Shown: one piece after another, positions 17,695 to 26,833 of the stretch | How the letters are laid out: each line of letters opens with the position of its first letter | How positions within the stretch are numbered: the stretch's first letter is position 1 | Assembly: GCF_000384195.1 (NCBI RefSeq) | Contig: NZ_KB913034.1 | Span: 334,745-398,744, forward strand | Reading direction: 5' to 3' | DNA: 64,000 nucleotides | Source of the DNA: Allobaculum stercoricanis DSM 13633 | GTDB taxonomy: Bacteria; Bacillota_I; Bacilli_A; Erysipelotrichales; Erysipelotrichaceae | Translations under genes and position numbers: made by a program | Notes under the pieces: model-generated | The model's database searches: none | The model's input: the letters and a program-made list of their open reading frames with translations, nothing else | What the model was told of the DNA's origin: nothing

Positions 17695-19899
17695 TTAGCG
17701 ATCCCTACGATTGATTCGATTGTTTTTCTGGGGATGTTTTCCTTTGCGATTATGCGGTTTTCGCTCTGGAACGGGAGCGGAAGGGTCGATCATCGTTAAG
17801 GAAATACGTTTGCGAGCAACATCGGTATCCACGACATACACGGTCACGATTTGTCCGGTATGAACGACTTCATTTGGATCGCTGACAAAATGATTACATA
17901 AACGTGAGATGTGGACTAAGCCATCTTCATGTAATCCAATATCGACAAAGGCACCAAAACTAGTGACATTGCGAATTGTTCCTTGTAATTCCATTCCTTC
18001 AGTTAAGTCTTCAATTTTCAAGATGCCTTTTTTCAAAATAGGTGCATCCATTTTGTCACGAGGGTCAAGTCCAGGAGAGTGAAGTTCTTGAATAATATCG
18101 GTGATTGTATATAGATCACTCTCTAAAGTTTTTGCCAATGCTTTGGCATCAAGTTTGGCAAGTGCATCTTTAAAACTTTGGGTATGAAGATCACTTAATG
18201 ATAAATGCACTTCTTGTAATAAGCGATTGGTCAATTCATAGCTTTCCGGGTGAATGCCGGTGTTATCGAGTGGGTTTTCACCATTGAGAATGCGTAAGAA
18301 CCCAATACTTTGTTGGTAAGTTTGAGCAGATAATAATTTTTCCAGTTGCAAACGATTGGTGAAAGGATGAGTGTCTCGCGCTTTAACAATTTTGTTGATC
18401 TGGGGCTTTTTCAAACCAGAAACGTGGCGCAATAACGATGGTGATGCAGTGTTGATATTTACACCTACTTGGTTAACGGCTTTATCAGTCGCAAAATCGA
18501 GCGTTTCTCGGAGTTGTTTTTGTGGTACGTCGTGCTGATATTCTCCAATCCCTAAAGATTGAGGATCAATTTTAACGAGTTCAGAGAGTGGATCTTGTAC
18601 CCGTCGGCCAATCGAGATAGCAGAACGTTTTTCAACGGGTAAGTCAGGAAATTCTTCTTTAGCTAGTTCACTAGCAGAATAAACCGAAGCGCCTGCTTCC
18701 GATCCAATTAAATAAGAAATGTCAGGATAGTCTTCAAGTAAGTTGGCGATCAAATCTTCTGACTCACGACTTGCAGTACCATTGCCGATGACGACAATTG
18801 TTGGATGGTATTGGCGAATCCATTGTTTTGTAACTTTAACGGCTTCTAGATAGTCGCGCGATTCTTGATTGACTTCATCATTTTTCCCCATAAAACGGAA
18901 AGGGAAAACAACAGTTGTATCTAAAACAGCACCATTTGCGGATAACATCGCAAGTTTACAACCATTAACATAGCCAGGGTCCCAAGATAATAACACTTGG
19001 CCTTTTAAAGGACGGGCCATTAACAAGTGGGATAAGTTTGCCGCAAATCCTTTAATGGCATGTTCATGCGCTTTTTCCCGTAATTCGGAACGGATTTCGC
19101 GTTTGATGCTAGGAAGCATTAAACGCACTAAAGCATCACGAATGACTGCTTCTAAATAAGCACGAGATGGGGAAGAGGGTTTTAATAGTTTCTTTTGGAG
19201 TAACGCTTGTAAAGTGTCGACATCACTCGTAATGGACACGGTTAAGATTTTTTCTTTTTCCGCACGATCAAGAGCTAAAACTCTATGGCTCGGTAAGCGA
19301 GTCAGCGTGTTGGAAAATTCATAATAGTTTTGATAAATGCCTTGTGGATCTTGGGCATCTTTCTTTTTCATACTTGTGATCGATTCGTTTTTCTCGATAT
19401 ATTCGCGAACCATTTTTCTTAAATCCGCCCGATCGCTAATTTTTTCAGCCAAAATGTAGCCGGCTTGTTCAAGCGATGGGGTATCTGCTAACTGAGCAGG
19501 ATCGTATTTTTGTTCCCAGATTTGATCAGCAAGTGGACCAAAACCTTTAGCGATTGCTTCTGTCGCTTTTGTTTTTCGTTTTTCTTTATAAGGTCGATAC
19601 ACTTCTTCTAGATTGGCAAGAGTTTGTGATTCATCGATCGCTTGCTTGAGTTCATGAGTGAGAAGTTTTTTCTCTTCTAAAATTTGCAGGATTGATGCTT
19701 TACGATCTTGCAAAGCGTTTTGATATTTCCATGTTTGTTCAATGGAACGAAGTTGATCTTCATCTAAGTTGCCGGTTTGTTCTTTGCGATAACGGGCAAT
19801 AAATGGAATGGTGGCCCCTTCTTCAAACATGTCCAAAACAATTTGGATTTGGCTTGTTTTTAAAGAAAGTGATTGGGCAATATTTTCAATAATAGTCAT
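17695..19899 (-). CDS. tex: Tex family transcription accessory / RNA-binding protein
   Basis: 734 residues, full length for Tex. The N-terminus (IPFIARYRKEQTGNLDEDQL) is the Tex helical region. A YqgF/RNase H-like domain follows (LLSWDPGYVNGCKLAML, VVIGNGTASRESE), then helix-hairpin-helix segments (NINTASPSLLRHVSGL) and a C-terminal S1 domain (GTIRNVTSFGAFVDIGLHED). The basic tail carries many Arg/Lys. It binds nucleic acid and is linked to transcription and translation quality control in other bacteria. It is transcribed alone, divergent from thrS. Confidence 0.95.
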   Translation of the reverse strand: MTIIENIAQSLSLKTSQIQIVLDMFEEGATIPFIARYRKEQTGNLDEDQLRSIEQTWKYQNALQDRKASILQILEEKKLLTHELKQAIDESQTLANLEEVYRPYKEKRKTKATEAIAKGFGPLADQIWEQKYDPAQLADTPSLEQAGYILAEKISDRADLRKMVREYIEKNESITSMKKKDAQDPQGIYQNYYEFSNTLTRLPSHRVLALDRAEKEKILTVSITSDVDTLQALLQKKLLKPSSPSRAYLEAVIRDALVRLMLPSIKREIRSELREKAHEHAIKGFAANLSHLLMARPLKGQVLLSWDPGYVNGCKLAMLSANGAVLDTTVVFPFRFMGKNDEVNQESRDYLEAVKVTKQWIRQYHPTIVVIGNGTASRESEDLIANLLEDYPDISYLIGSEAGASVYSASELAKEEFPDLPVEKRSAISIGRRVQDPLSELVKIDPQSLGIGEYQHDVPQKQLRETLDFATDKAVNQVGVNINTASPSLLRHVSGLKKPQINKIVKARDTHPFTNRLQLEKLLSAQTYQQSIGFLRILNGENPLDNTGIHPESYELTNRLLQEVHLSLSDLHTQSFKDALAKLDAKALAKTLESDLYTITDIIQELHSPGLDPRDKMDAPILKKGILKIEDLTEGMELQGTIRNVTSFGAFVDIGLHEDGLVHISRLCNHFVSDPNEVVHTGQIVTVYVVDTDVARKRISLTMIDPSAPVPERKPHNRKGKHPQKNNRINRRDR

Positions 19900-20039
19900 A
19901 AAACCAGTCTAATCATCTTGAATGACTAAATCAAATCTGGAAAACGAATCAAACGCTAAACAAAGAATTTGAATTCAAAAATGAAATGTCGAAAATTAGA
20001 TCAAAGAACAAAAATTGTTCGTTTTTTAGAGGCTCAATT

Positions 20040-20069
20040 TTGACAAGCTAGAATTGTGTTGACTATAAT
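20040..20069 (+). promoter_or_regulatory. Promoter of thrS leader
   Basis: TTGACA (20040-20045) and TATAAT (20064-20069) are both perfect sigma-A boxes with an 18-base spacer. Confidence 0.85.
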
Positions 20070-20075
20070 TGGATC

Positions 20076-20319
20076 AAAGATGTTGAAAAGGACATGGCGT
20101 TTGGAATTTGGATTCAGAAAGAAGGGCGGGTGATGCGAGCCCTTTGAAAAATCTAAACGTTACTCCCTTGGAATCGCCCCTGAAAAGGTGTGCCGTATTG
20201 CTGCGTTAAAGCATTCAAAGAGCAAGAAATCGAGGTCTATATATTTATAGAGAAGAGATTTCTTGAAATAAGGTGGTACCGCGCACGACAGGCGTCCTTA
20301 GGGATTCTGTCGTTTTTTT
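20076..20319 (+). ncRNA. T-box riboswitch ahead of thrS
   Basis: A leader of about 240 bases contains a GGTGATGCGAGCC-like Stem I element and the T-box core AAGGTGGTACCGCG (20270-20283). A terminator follows: CGACAG (20286-20291), CTGTCG (20307-20312) and seven T. Uncharged tRNA should pair with the core and allow read-through. A threonine specifier is expected from the gene downstream. ACT in GTTACTCCC is a candidate, but I could not place the specifier loop with confidence. The stretch from 19900 to 20039 holds nothing else apparent. Confidence 0.9.
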
Positions 20320-20367
20320 GTGTTTTCAACACAAATATCAATAATCAAATCAGAAAGGATGAGGACA

Positions 20368-22119
20368 ATGGAACTCGTTAATATTTTAGAAGATGAACAC
20401 TTATCGATGCTGAACCATTCAGCGGCTCACTTAATGGCGCAAGCTGTAAAACATTTATACCCACAAGCTAAATTCTGGGTTGGACCTGTTATTGCGGATG
20501 GGTTCTACTACGATATGGATCTTGGCGATGTCAATTTAACTGATGAAGACTTAGTGAAGATTGAAAAAGAAATGAAAAAACTTGCTAAAGATGGCAAGAG
20601 AATTGTTCGCCGCGAAGTATCTAAAGAAGAAGCGCGCGAAATGTTCCAAGACGATCCATATAAAGAAGATTTAATCGAAGGATTAGAAGATGGATCCATT
20701 ACTGTATATTCTCAAGGTGATTTCACTGACTTATGTCGTGGACCACACGTAGAATCTGTAAAACAACTGAAAAACGTTAAATTACTGAAACATTCTGGTG
20801 CTTACTGGAAAGGTGATAAAAACAACAAAGTTTTACAACGTGTATATGGAATCGCCTTTGATACAAAAGAAGATTTAGATGGCTATTTAGAAGCATTAGA
20901 AGAAGCAAAAAAACGTGACCACAAAAAATTGGGTCGTGAAATGAACTTGTTCACAATTTCTGAATATGCTCCAGGTATGCCAATTTTCTTACCAGATGGC
21001 ATGATTTTAAGAAATCTTTTAGAAGACTTCTGGTATGACGTTCATGCTAAAGCAAACTACAAGTTCATCAAGACACCAATTATCATGTCTAGAGAACTTT
21101 GGGAACGTTCTGGACACTGGGATCATTACCAGAACAACATGTATACAACAAAAGTAGATGATCGTGACTTTGCGATTAAACCAATGAACTGCCCTGGTGC
21201 ATTACTCGTATATAACAACGATCTGCATTCTTATAAAGACTTACCATTACGTGTTGGTGAACTTGGACAAGTACACCGTCACGAAGCGTCTGGTGCTTTA
21301 AATGGATTATTCCGTGTTCGTACATTTACACAAGACGATGCGCATATTTTCGTCACTCCAGATCAAATCGAATCTGAAGTAAAAGGCGTATTAACTTTAA
21401 TCGATAAAATCTACAGCGTATTTGGTTTACCTTATACGATCGAATTATCTACTCGTCCAGAAAAAGACTACATCGGAACAGAAGAAATCTGGGATCGTTC
21501 CGAAAAAGCGCTTGCTGATGCATGCCATGCAGCAGGTAAAGACTATGTCGTAAACCCAGGAGATGGGGCATTCTACGGACCAAAATTAGATATTCATATC
21601 AAAGACTCTTTAGGACGTGATTGGCAATGTGGAACGATCCAGTTGGATATGAACTTACCAGAACGTTTCAATTGCACTTATGTTGACCAAGACGGATCAA
21701 AGAAAACTCCATTAATGTTACACCGTGTTGTTTATGGTTCGATCGAACGTTTCATCGGTATCTTGATTGAACACTTTGCAGGTCACTTCCCATTATGGTT
21801 AGCGCCAAGACAATTCGTTGTCATTCCAGTTCACCAAGAAAAACACTATGAATATGCGAAAAAAGTTGCAGATCAATTAGAAGCACTCGGTATGCGTGTA
21901 ACGCTCGATGATCGCAATGAAAAACTTGGCTATCGTGTTCGTGAAGCACAGATCAATAAAATCCCATATCAAATCGTTGTCGGGGATCGAGATATTGAAA
22001 ACAATACAGTTACAATTCGTAAATCTGGCAGCAAAGACGCTCAGACATTAGATTTAAATGTGGCATTAGATAAATTCAAACAAGAGGTTGATGATAAATG
22101 TCTATTCGTCATGGATTAA
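20368..22119 (+). CDS. thrS: Threonyl-tRNA synthetase without TGS domain
   Basis: 583 residues from the ATG at 20368, which has AAAGGATGAGG just upstream. It begins directly in the editing domain (HSAAHLMAQ, and later DLCRGPH). The class II catalytic core (MNCPG motif 2 region, HRHEASGAL, FTQDDAHIF, HRVVYGSIERFIGIL) and the anticodon-binding domain follow. The N-terminal TGS domain of the usual 640-residue bacterial enzyme is missing. Upstream ATGs in the same frame lie in the leader and would not restore it. Expression is governed by the T-box. Confidence 0.95.
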   Translation: MELVNILEDEHLSMLNHSAAHLMAQAVKHLYPQAKFWVGPVIADGFYYDMDLGDVNLTDEDLVKIEKEMKKLAKDGKRIVRREVSKEEAREMFQDDPYKEDLIEGLEDGSITVYSQGDFTDLCRGPHVESVKQLKNVKLLKHSGAYWKGDKNNKVLQRVYGIAFDTKEDLDGYLEALEEAKKRDHKKLGREMNLFTISEYAPGMPIFLPDGMILRNLLEDFWYDVHAKANYKFIKTPIIMSRELWERSGHWDHYQNNMYTTKVDDRDFAIKPMNCPGALLVYNNDLHSYKDLPLRVGELGQVHRHEASGALNGLFRVRTFTQDDAHIFVTPDQIESEVKGVLTLIDKIYSVFGLPYTIELSTRPEKDYIGTEEIWDRSEKALADACHAAGKDYVVNPGDGAFYGPKLDIHIKDSLGRDWQCGTIQLDMNLPERFNCTYVDQDGSKKTPLMLHRVVYGSIERFIGILIEHFAGHFPLWLAPRQFVVIPVHQEKHYEYAKKVADQLEALGMRVTLDDRNEKLGYRVREAQINKIPYQIVVGDRDIENNTVTIRKSGSKDAQTLDLNVALDKFKQEVDDKCLFVMD

Positions 22120-23030
22120 AATGGGGAGCGAGCCTCCTTGTTGCCCTGACTTTAGCAGCTTGTTCTACAGCCCAAACAACGTCAAGTGCCCAAGCTTTAA
22201 GTGAAGTAAGTAGTGAACCAATCAAAGTGTTAGCGCCAGCAGGTGCTCCAGCACTCGCAACACTAGGATTAGGGGATCTAGCCGAAGTGGAATATGTAGA
22301 GGGTCAAGATCTATTAGTTAGCGAACTGTCGAAAGCAGATAGCGAATATGATTTGATCGTCGCTCCAATTAACTTAGGCGTAAAAACTTGGAAAGAATCA
22401 CAAGCTTATCAATTAGATTCCGTTTTAACTTGGGGAAATTTATATATTGTTTCACAGGATGAAAATTGGAATGAAGCCGGAAAAACAATTGCGGCATTTG
22501 GAGAAAAAGCAGTTCCGGGAATGGTTTTTAATTCCTTATATCCAGACATGCAAGCCACAATTGAATACTATCCTTCGGTTGTGGAAGCTTCCGCAGCATT
22601 ACTCTCTCAAAAAGCAGATAGTGCTCTTTTAGCTCAACCAGCTGCAGCAGGTGCAGTTGCAAAAGCTAAAGAAAACGGCACAGAATTATCTTTAGTTGCT
22701 GACTTGCAAGCACTTTGGAGCGAGTCTTTCGAAAGTGAACACAAAGGATACCCACAAGCGGCACTCTTTGTGAAAAAAGATCAAGCAGCAAAGTATCAAG
22801 ATGAATTAGATGCTATGCATACATATCTTGAAAGTGCGACACCAGAAACGATTGAAGCGGATGTTGAAGCAAAAGTGGACCAATTAGGGGTTCCTAATGC
22901 AAAAATTGCAGCGGCAACATGGCAACAACAAAACTTGCATATGGTTAAAGCTAGCGAAGTTGAAACAGAAATTGCTGACTTCTTAAGCTTATTTGGCATT
23001 GAAATTCCAGAAGGAATGATCGTTCAATAA
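22098..23030 (+). CDS. Substrate-binding lipoprotein (NMT1/THI5-like)
   Basis: 310 residues. A signal peptide with lipobox LTLAACS is followed by a two-lobed periplasmic-binding fold: IKVLAPAGAPALATLGL at the start and QAALFVKKDQAAKY in the second lobe, a pattern of NMT1/TauA-like binding proteins. Its start lies 22 bases inside the end of thrS, with AAGAGG just before it, so it is probably co-transcribed with thrS under the T-box. No permease or ATPase gene is adjacent. The ligand is unknown. Confidence 0.78.
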   Translation: MSIRHGLKWGASLLVALTLAACSTAQTTSSAQALSEVSSEPIKVLAPAGAPALATLGLGDLAEVEYVEGQDLLVSELSKADSEYDLIVAPINLGVKTWKESQAYQLDSVLTWGNLYIVSQDENWNEAGKTIAAFGEKAVPGMVFNSLYPDMQATIEYYPSVVEASAALLSQKADSALLAQPAAAGAVAKAKENGTELSLVADLQALWSESFESEHKGYPQAALFVKKDQAAKYQDELDAMHTYLESATPETIEADVEAKVDQLGVPNAKIAAATWQQQNLHMVKASEVETEIADFLSLFGIEIPEGMIVQ

Positions 23031-23060
23031 ACAAGGCGTTGAATCAATGATTACGAAAAA

Positions 23061-23096
23061 TGAACTATCTGAATTGTCCGGATAGTTCATTTTTTT
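23061..23096 (+). terminator. Terminator after the binding lipoprotein
   Basis: TGAACTATC (23061-23069) pairs with GATAGTTCA (23081-23089), followed by seven T. From here to 23391 there is only AT-rich sequence with no supported gene. Confidence 0.85.
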
Positions 23097-23391
23097 AACT
23101 TTAAGGAAAGATTTGCATCCTAAATTTACTTATTTGTCATCAGAAAAATAAATGATGCATTTCCTTATATATATAACAAGGTAAGAACATCACAAAAGAA
23201 CAGGGAAAAACAAGCTTGTTCAACACGTGAAAACAGAGGGAAAATGGCTATTGTTTTCGCATAAGAATTTCGATTTTGGACACATTGCGATAAGATCACA
23301 AGTGATCATTCAAAACAAATCGATGAAGAGAAGTAAATATAGACATAAAAAATACACTTCATTGCGATTAAGGATAGAAAAGGACAAACAT

Positions 23392-23982
23392 ATGAAAACA
23401 GTTTGGATTGCGACGGGAAACCCGCATAAAACAGAAGAGTTTGCGAAGATGCTTGGTGAAAATGTTCAAATCAAAACCCTCAAAGATTTGGACCAAGAAC
23501 CCATCATCGTTGAAGATGGAACAACATTTGAAGAAAATGCACTGATCAAAGCGAGAGCTTTGCATCAAATCGTGCATGAAGCGGTCATGGCGGACGATTC
23601 AGGATTAGAAGTAGACGCTTTAGATAAAGCACCAGGAATTTACTCCGCACGTTTTATGGGCGAAGATACAAGCTATACGATTAAAAACCAAGCAATTCTT
23701 GATGCGATCAAGGATAAAACAGGAGATGAGCGTAGCGCACGTTTCGCTTGTGCAATCGCCTGGATTGAAGCAGATGGTACAGAACACGTCTATCGTGCCA
23801 ATATGGAAGGTTTTATCCACGATAAAATTGAAGGGGAGAATGGATTTGGTTATGATCCAATTTTCTATTTTCCACCATTTAAAACGACAAGTGCTAATGT
23901 GCCTGCCGAAATGAAAAATGCTTATTCACATCGTGGACAAGCATTAGAAATGTTAAAGAAAGATTGGGATTTACAACAATGA
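23392..23982 (+). CDS. rdgB: dITP/XTP pyrophosphatase RdgB (HAM1 family)
   Basis: 196 residues. It removes non-canonical purine nucleotides (dITP, XTP). The motif ATGNPHKTEEF is at the N-terminus, MADDSGLEVDALDKAPGIYSAR in the middle, and GFGYDPIF and SHRGQALEML near the end, all characteristic of HAM1/RdgB. I start at ATG 23392, which has AAAAGGA upstream. A longer in-frame extension to 23227 is basic, unlike the family, and probably untranslated. The stop overlaps trmL as ATGA. Confidence 0.95.
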   Translation: MKTVWIATGNPHKTEEFAKMLGENVQIKTLKDLDQEPIIVEDGTTFEENALIKARALHQIVHEAVMADDSGLEVDALDKAPGIYSARFMGEDTSYTIKNQAILDAIKDKTGDERSARFACAIAWIEADGTEHVYRANMEGFIHDKIEGENGFGYDPIFYFPPFKTTSANVPAEMKNAYSHRGQALEMLKKDWDLQQ

Positions 23983-24548
23983 ACCACGTTGTCTTATATG
24001 AACCAGAAATTCCAGGCAATACTGGAAATATTATCCGCACATGCATGGCGACCGGATCGACATTACATTTAATTGAACCACTTGGCTTTCGCGTAGATGA
24101 TAAATCATTAAAACGGGCGGGAATGGACTATGTTCGATCAACCGATATTCACACATACAAAAACTGGGAAGATTTCTTAGCGAAAAATCCGAATGCAACA
24201 AAAGATACGATGTATTTTTTAACACGTTATGGACACCGTGCTCCAGCAGAATTTGATTATTCAGATGTATCTCATGACTATTTCTTTGTCTTAGGAAAAG
24301 AAAGTACTGGGATTAAAAAAGAAATTTTAATTGAGCACTTAGAACATTGCATGCGCCTTCCAATGAAAGAAGATGCACGTTCTTTAAACCTTTCCAATTG
24401 TGCAGCAATCATGGTGTATGAGGCATTACGCCAACAAAACTATCCAGGATTAAGTCATGACGAGTATTTAAAAGGCCCTGAATACCTCGAACAAATTCGA
24501 CAAGAACTGCAAGACAAGATCGCTTTAGAAGCGGCAAAACAAGACTAA
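23979..24548 (+). CDS. trmL: tRNA (cytidine34-2'-O)-methyltransferase TrmL
   Basis: 189 residues, SPOUT methyltransferase. It shows the N-terminal YEPEIPGNTGNIIRTC motif, the central FVLGKESTGIKKE and the C-terminal RLPMKEDARSLNLSNCAAI, which form the AdoMet-binding knot and match TrmL (YibK/CspR). It methylates the wobble nucleotide of certain leucine tRNAs. The start overlaps the rdgB stop (ATGA, 23979-23982), so the two are co-translated. A TTG start 15 bases upstream is possible but less likely. Confidence 0.93.
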   Translation: MNHVVLYEPEIPGNTGNIIRTCMATGSTLHLIEPLGFRVDDKSLKRAGMDYVRSTDIHTYKNWEDFLAKNPNATKDTMYFLTRYGHRAPAEFDYSDVSHDYFFVLGKESTGIKKEILIEHLEHCMRLPMKEDARSLNLSNCAAIMVYEALRQQNYPGLSHDEYLKGPEYLEQIRQELQDKIALEAAKQD

Positions 24549-24565
24549 AACAAAATGAAGAAACG

Positions 24566-24600
24566 AAAAGCGATAGAAAAAGAAGAACTCTATCGCTTTT
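24566..24600 (+). terminator. Terminator after trmL
   Basis: AAAAGCGATAG (24566-24576) pairs with CTATCGCTTTT (24590-24600). Confidence 0.75.
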
Positions 24601-25199
24601 CTTATAGAAGCAAAGATCAAGTCTTGAAAAGTATCGCACTTAAAAAAAGTATGTTTTTCGCATAAAATCTCAAAATTCCTTTAAAATCACATAAAATACA
24701 GAATACACCGATAAATAAAGTAAAAATGCGAATTATTAAGAAATTCTTAAGGGTTTTGGGATCTTACAATTTTTGCATATGGGTAGACTATTGTTTGAAA
24801 GTCTGTAAAATGGCAACGTTGAGTTTATTTTTAGACAAACTCGGCTTAGTTCAAAGGGAACCTAATCTTAAAATGATGATAATTATTGTTTTAAGATTAG
24901 ATTCTAGATCTCATCGCAAATTTCTTTATCTTAGAAGATTGTTTTTATCATAAAATAAGTTGATAAAAATGATGTAAATCGAATTGATTTATAAAGAATT
25001 CATGGCGAGAAAAAACGGAAAAAACACCTTATCTCACATAAATTCCCAAAAAGATTTGATTTACACTTTAAATAAAGGACTTGAACGAATAGCGATACTT
25101 AGAAATTCTTAAGAAATTCGAAAGATTTTTATTGGGAATTTTGCGCGAAATACACTCTTGTGGTAATTTATCAGTGTTCGATAAAGAGAGGAGAATGAA
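24601..25199. other. AT-rich intergenic region upstream of the wall hydrolase
   Basis: About 600 bases with no credible gene. It has a perfect 12-base inverted repeat, CTAATCTTAAAA (24862-24873) and TTTTAAGATTAG (24889-24900), with no T-run after it, and two copies of an AGAAATTCTTAA-like word, near 24740 and 25101. A long leader or several regulator sites for the downstream surface protein would fit. The strong GAGAGGAG at 25188-25195 serves the next gene. Confidence 0.4.
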
Positions 25200-26546
25200 A
25201 TGAATTTTGTAGAAAAACACAGTAAACTCCTAGCGATTACGTTATGTTTATGCGCTGCTGGTCCGGTAATTTCTACCGTTCATGCATATGAAGTTCAACC
25301 AGGTTGGCATACTGAAGGTGAAGTTAGCTACTACGTTTTAGATAATCACCAAAAAGCTAAAGGCCTGACTCAAATCGACGGGCAGACATACTACTTTAAT
25401 CAAAATGGTGATATGCAGTATGGCTGGCAAAATGTAGACAATAAAACTTATTATTTTGATAATGGCGGTCAAGCAGTAACTGGAAAATCCGAAATTCAAG
25501 GAACCACTTATAACTTCCAGGACACAGGTTGTCTCGATTCTGGATGGAATGAAGATGGAACATACCATAATGAAAAAGGGTTCAAAGTTGCAAATGCTTG
25601 GATTAATGAAGAAGGTAATAAATACTACTTCGACGAAAATGGAAATCCAGTGAAATCCACTTGGAGGGATATCGATGGTGCACGTTATTTCTTTGATGAA
25701 AACGGACGTACAGTGATCGGTAACTTTGAAGTTGAAGGAACAACTTACTACACTGACGACCAAGGCATGGTTAAACAAGGTTGGCAGATGGAAAATGGAG
25801 CTAAAACTTATTACAATGCGGATGGCTCCTTAAACACTGAACCATTAAAAGAAATTGAAGGACAAACATATGCCTTCAATGAAGACGGAACATTAATGAC
25901 AAATGCCCAGTTCGATGGCATGATCGTTGATGAATCTGGCTTGGTTTCAGAAGCACCTGCACCAGAACCAGCGCCTGCAGCAGAATCTGCTCCAACACCA
26001 GAACCAGCACCTGCTCCTGTAGTTGAACAACCAGTTGCAGAAGAACCAGTATATGAAGAACCAATCGTAGAAGAACCTGTATATGAAGAACCAGTGGTTC
26101 AAGAAGAAATCTTCGATCAACCAGTAGTTGATGAACCAGTCGTAGATCAACCAGTTGTCGATCAACCAATCGTTGATGAACCTGTAGTTGATCAACCAGT
26201 AGTTGATCAGCCAGTAGTAGAAGAACCTGTTGTGAATACTGACAAAGCTTCTGCTATCTATGCAGCAGCTGTTGCACAGCTTGGAATGAGCCAAGACTGC
26301 ACAATGTTAGTAACAAACTCTCTTGCTGCTGTTGGAATTAGCTTCCACGGTTGGCCAGAAAACTATGCTGCTCTTGGTGATTGGACAAGCAATCCAGTTC
26401 CAGGCGACATCATCATCTACAGTGGTCACGTAGCAATTTACGCAGGAAATGGTATGGCTGTACACGGCGGATGGAACGGATATACAACAGAAATGTTCTC
26501 CGTAAACTGCTCTGCAGCGTTAATCGGCTATATTCACGTTCGTTAA
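25200..26546 (+). CDS. Secreted cell-wall-repeat protein with C-terminal NlpC/P60-like domain
   Basis: 448 residues. After a signal peptide (to about residue 30) come about ten tandem repeats of the choline/glucan-binding type (YYFNQNGDMQYGWQ, YFDENGNPVKSTW, YYNADGSL). A Pro/Ala/Glu linker follows, with many PVV[DE][QE] units (about residues 245-345), and then a compact domain with Cys367 (QDCTML), His410 (SGHVAIY) and His422 (AVHGGWNG), the catalytic set expected of an NlpC/P60-type hydrolase. It probably binds wall carbohydrate and cuts peptidoglycan peptides. The Cys/His spacing is seen. Activity is inferred. Confidence 0.85.
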   Translation: MNFVEKHSKLLAITLCLCAAGPVISTVHAYEVQPGWHTEGEVSYYVLDNHQKAKGLTQIDGQTYYFNQNGDMQYGWQNVDNKTYYFDNGGQAVTGKSEIQGTTYNFQDTGCLDSGWNEDGTYHNEKGFKVANAWINEEGNKYYFDENGNPVKSTWRDIDGARYFFDENGRTVIGNFEVEGTTYYTDDQGMVKQGWQMENGAKTYYNADGSLNTEPLKEIEGQTYAFNEDGTLMTNAQFDGMIVDESGLVSEAPAPEPAPAAESAPTPEPAPAPVVEQPVAEEPVYEEPIVEEPVYEEPVVQEEIFDQPVVDEPVVDQPVVDQPIVDEPVVDQPVVDQPVVEEPVVNTDKASAIYAAAVAQLGMSQDCTMLVTNSLAAVGISFHGWPENYAALGDWTSNPVPGDIIIYSGHVAIYAGNGMAVHGGWNGYTTEMFSVNCSAALIGYIHVR

Positions 26547-26566
26547 TCTTATAAAATTGATTTCAG

Positions 26567-26593
26567 AAAGAGGCTTACGCCTCTTTTTTTTTT
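26567..26593 (+). terminator. Terminator after the wall hydrolase
   Basis: AAAGAGGC and GCCTCTTT form a tight hairpin with a TTAC loop, followed by a long T-run to 26593. Confidence 0.88.
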
Positions 26594-26730
26594 CGAAATG
26601 GGAAGGAAGTCTCTTTAAAGAAAGCGAGAATTTCCTAAAGAACAGATGTGAAAAAGAATAGTTGCATAGGCAAGATCTAGGTTTCAGTCATGCAATTTTG
26701 AATAAGCATGTTAATATATGTTTTACTGTT

Positions 26731-26753
26731 GTTTGATCTAGGCTAGATCGAAC
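26731..26753. promoter_or_regulatory. Dyad upstream of the M16 peptidase pair
   Basis: GTTTGATCTAG (26731-26741) and CTAGATCGAAC (26743-26753) form a 23-base dyad with a single mismatch. It lies about 80 bases before the peptidase start, a likely operator position. The cognate regulator is unknown. Confidence 0.5.
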
Positions 26754-26833
26754 AAAAATGAAAAGATCGATCATTTGAATGAAGAAAACGATCCATTCAA
26801 GTGAAGATCATTCAAGTTGGAATAGAGCAATTT

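Noticed and set aside
23227..23391. N-terminal extension of rdgB
   Set aside because: Basic, unlike the family, and the ATG at 23392 has its own ribosome binding site.
24726..24953. 75-codon frame in the gap before the wall hydrolase
   Set aside because: No ribosome binding site, and it contains the 12-base inverted repeat; composition is that of AT-rich intergenic DNA.
26014..26235. CRISPR-like periodicity
   Set aside because: The short repeats encode the PVV[DE][QE] stalk in frame; there are no spacers.
25876..26294. Two minus-strand frames opposite the repeat stalk of the wall hydrolase
   Set aside because: Repeat-driven shadows: periodic codons keep the opposite strand open.
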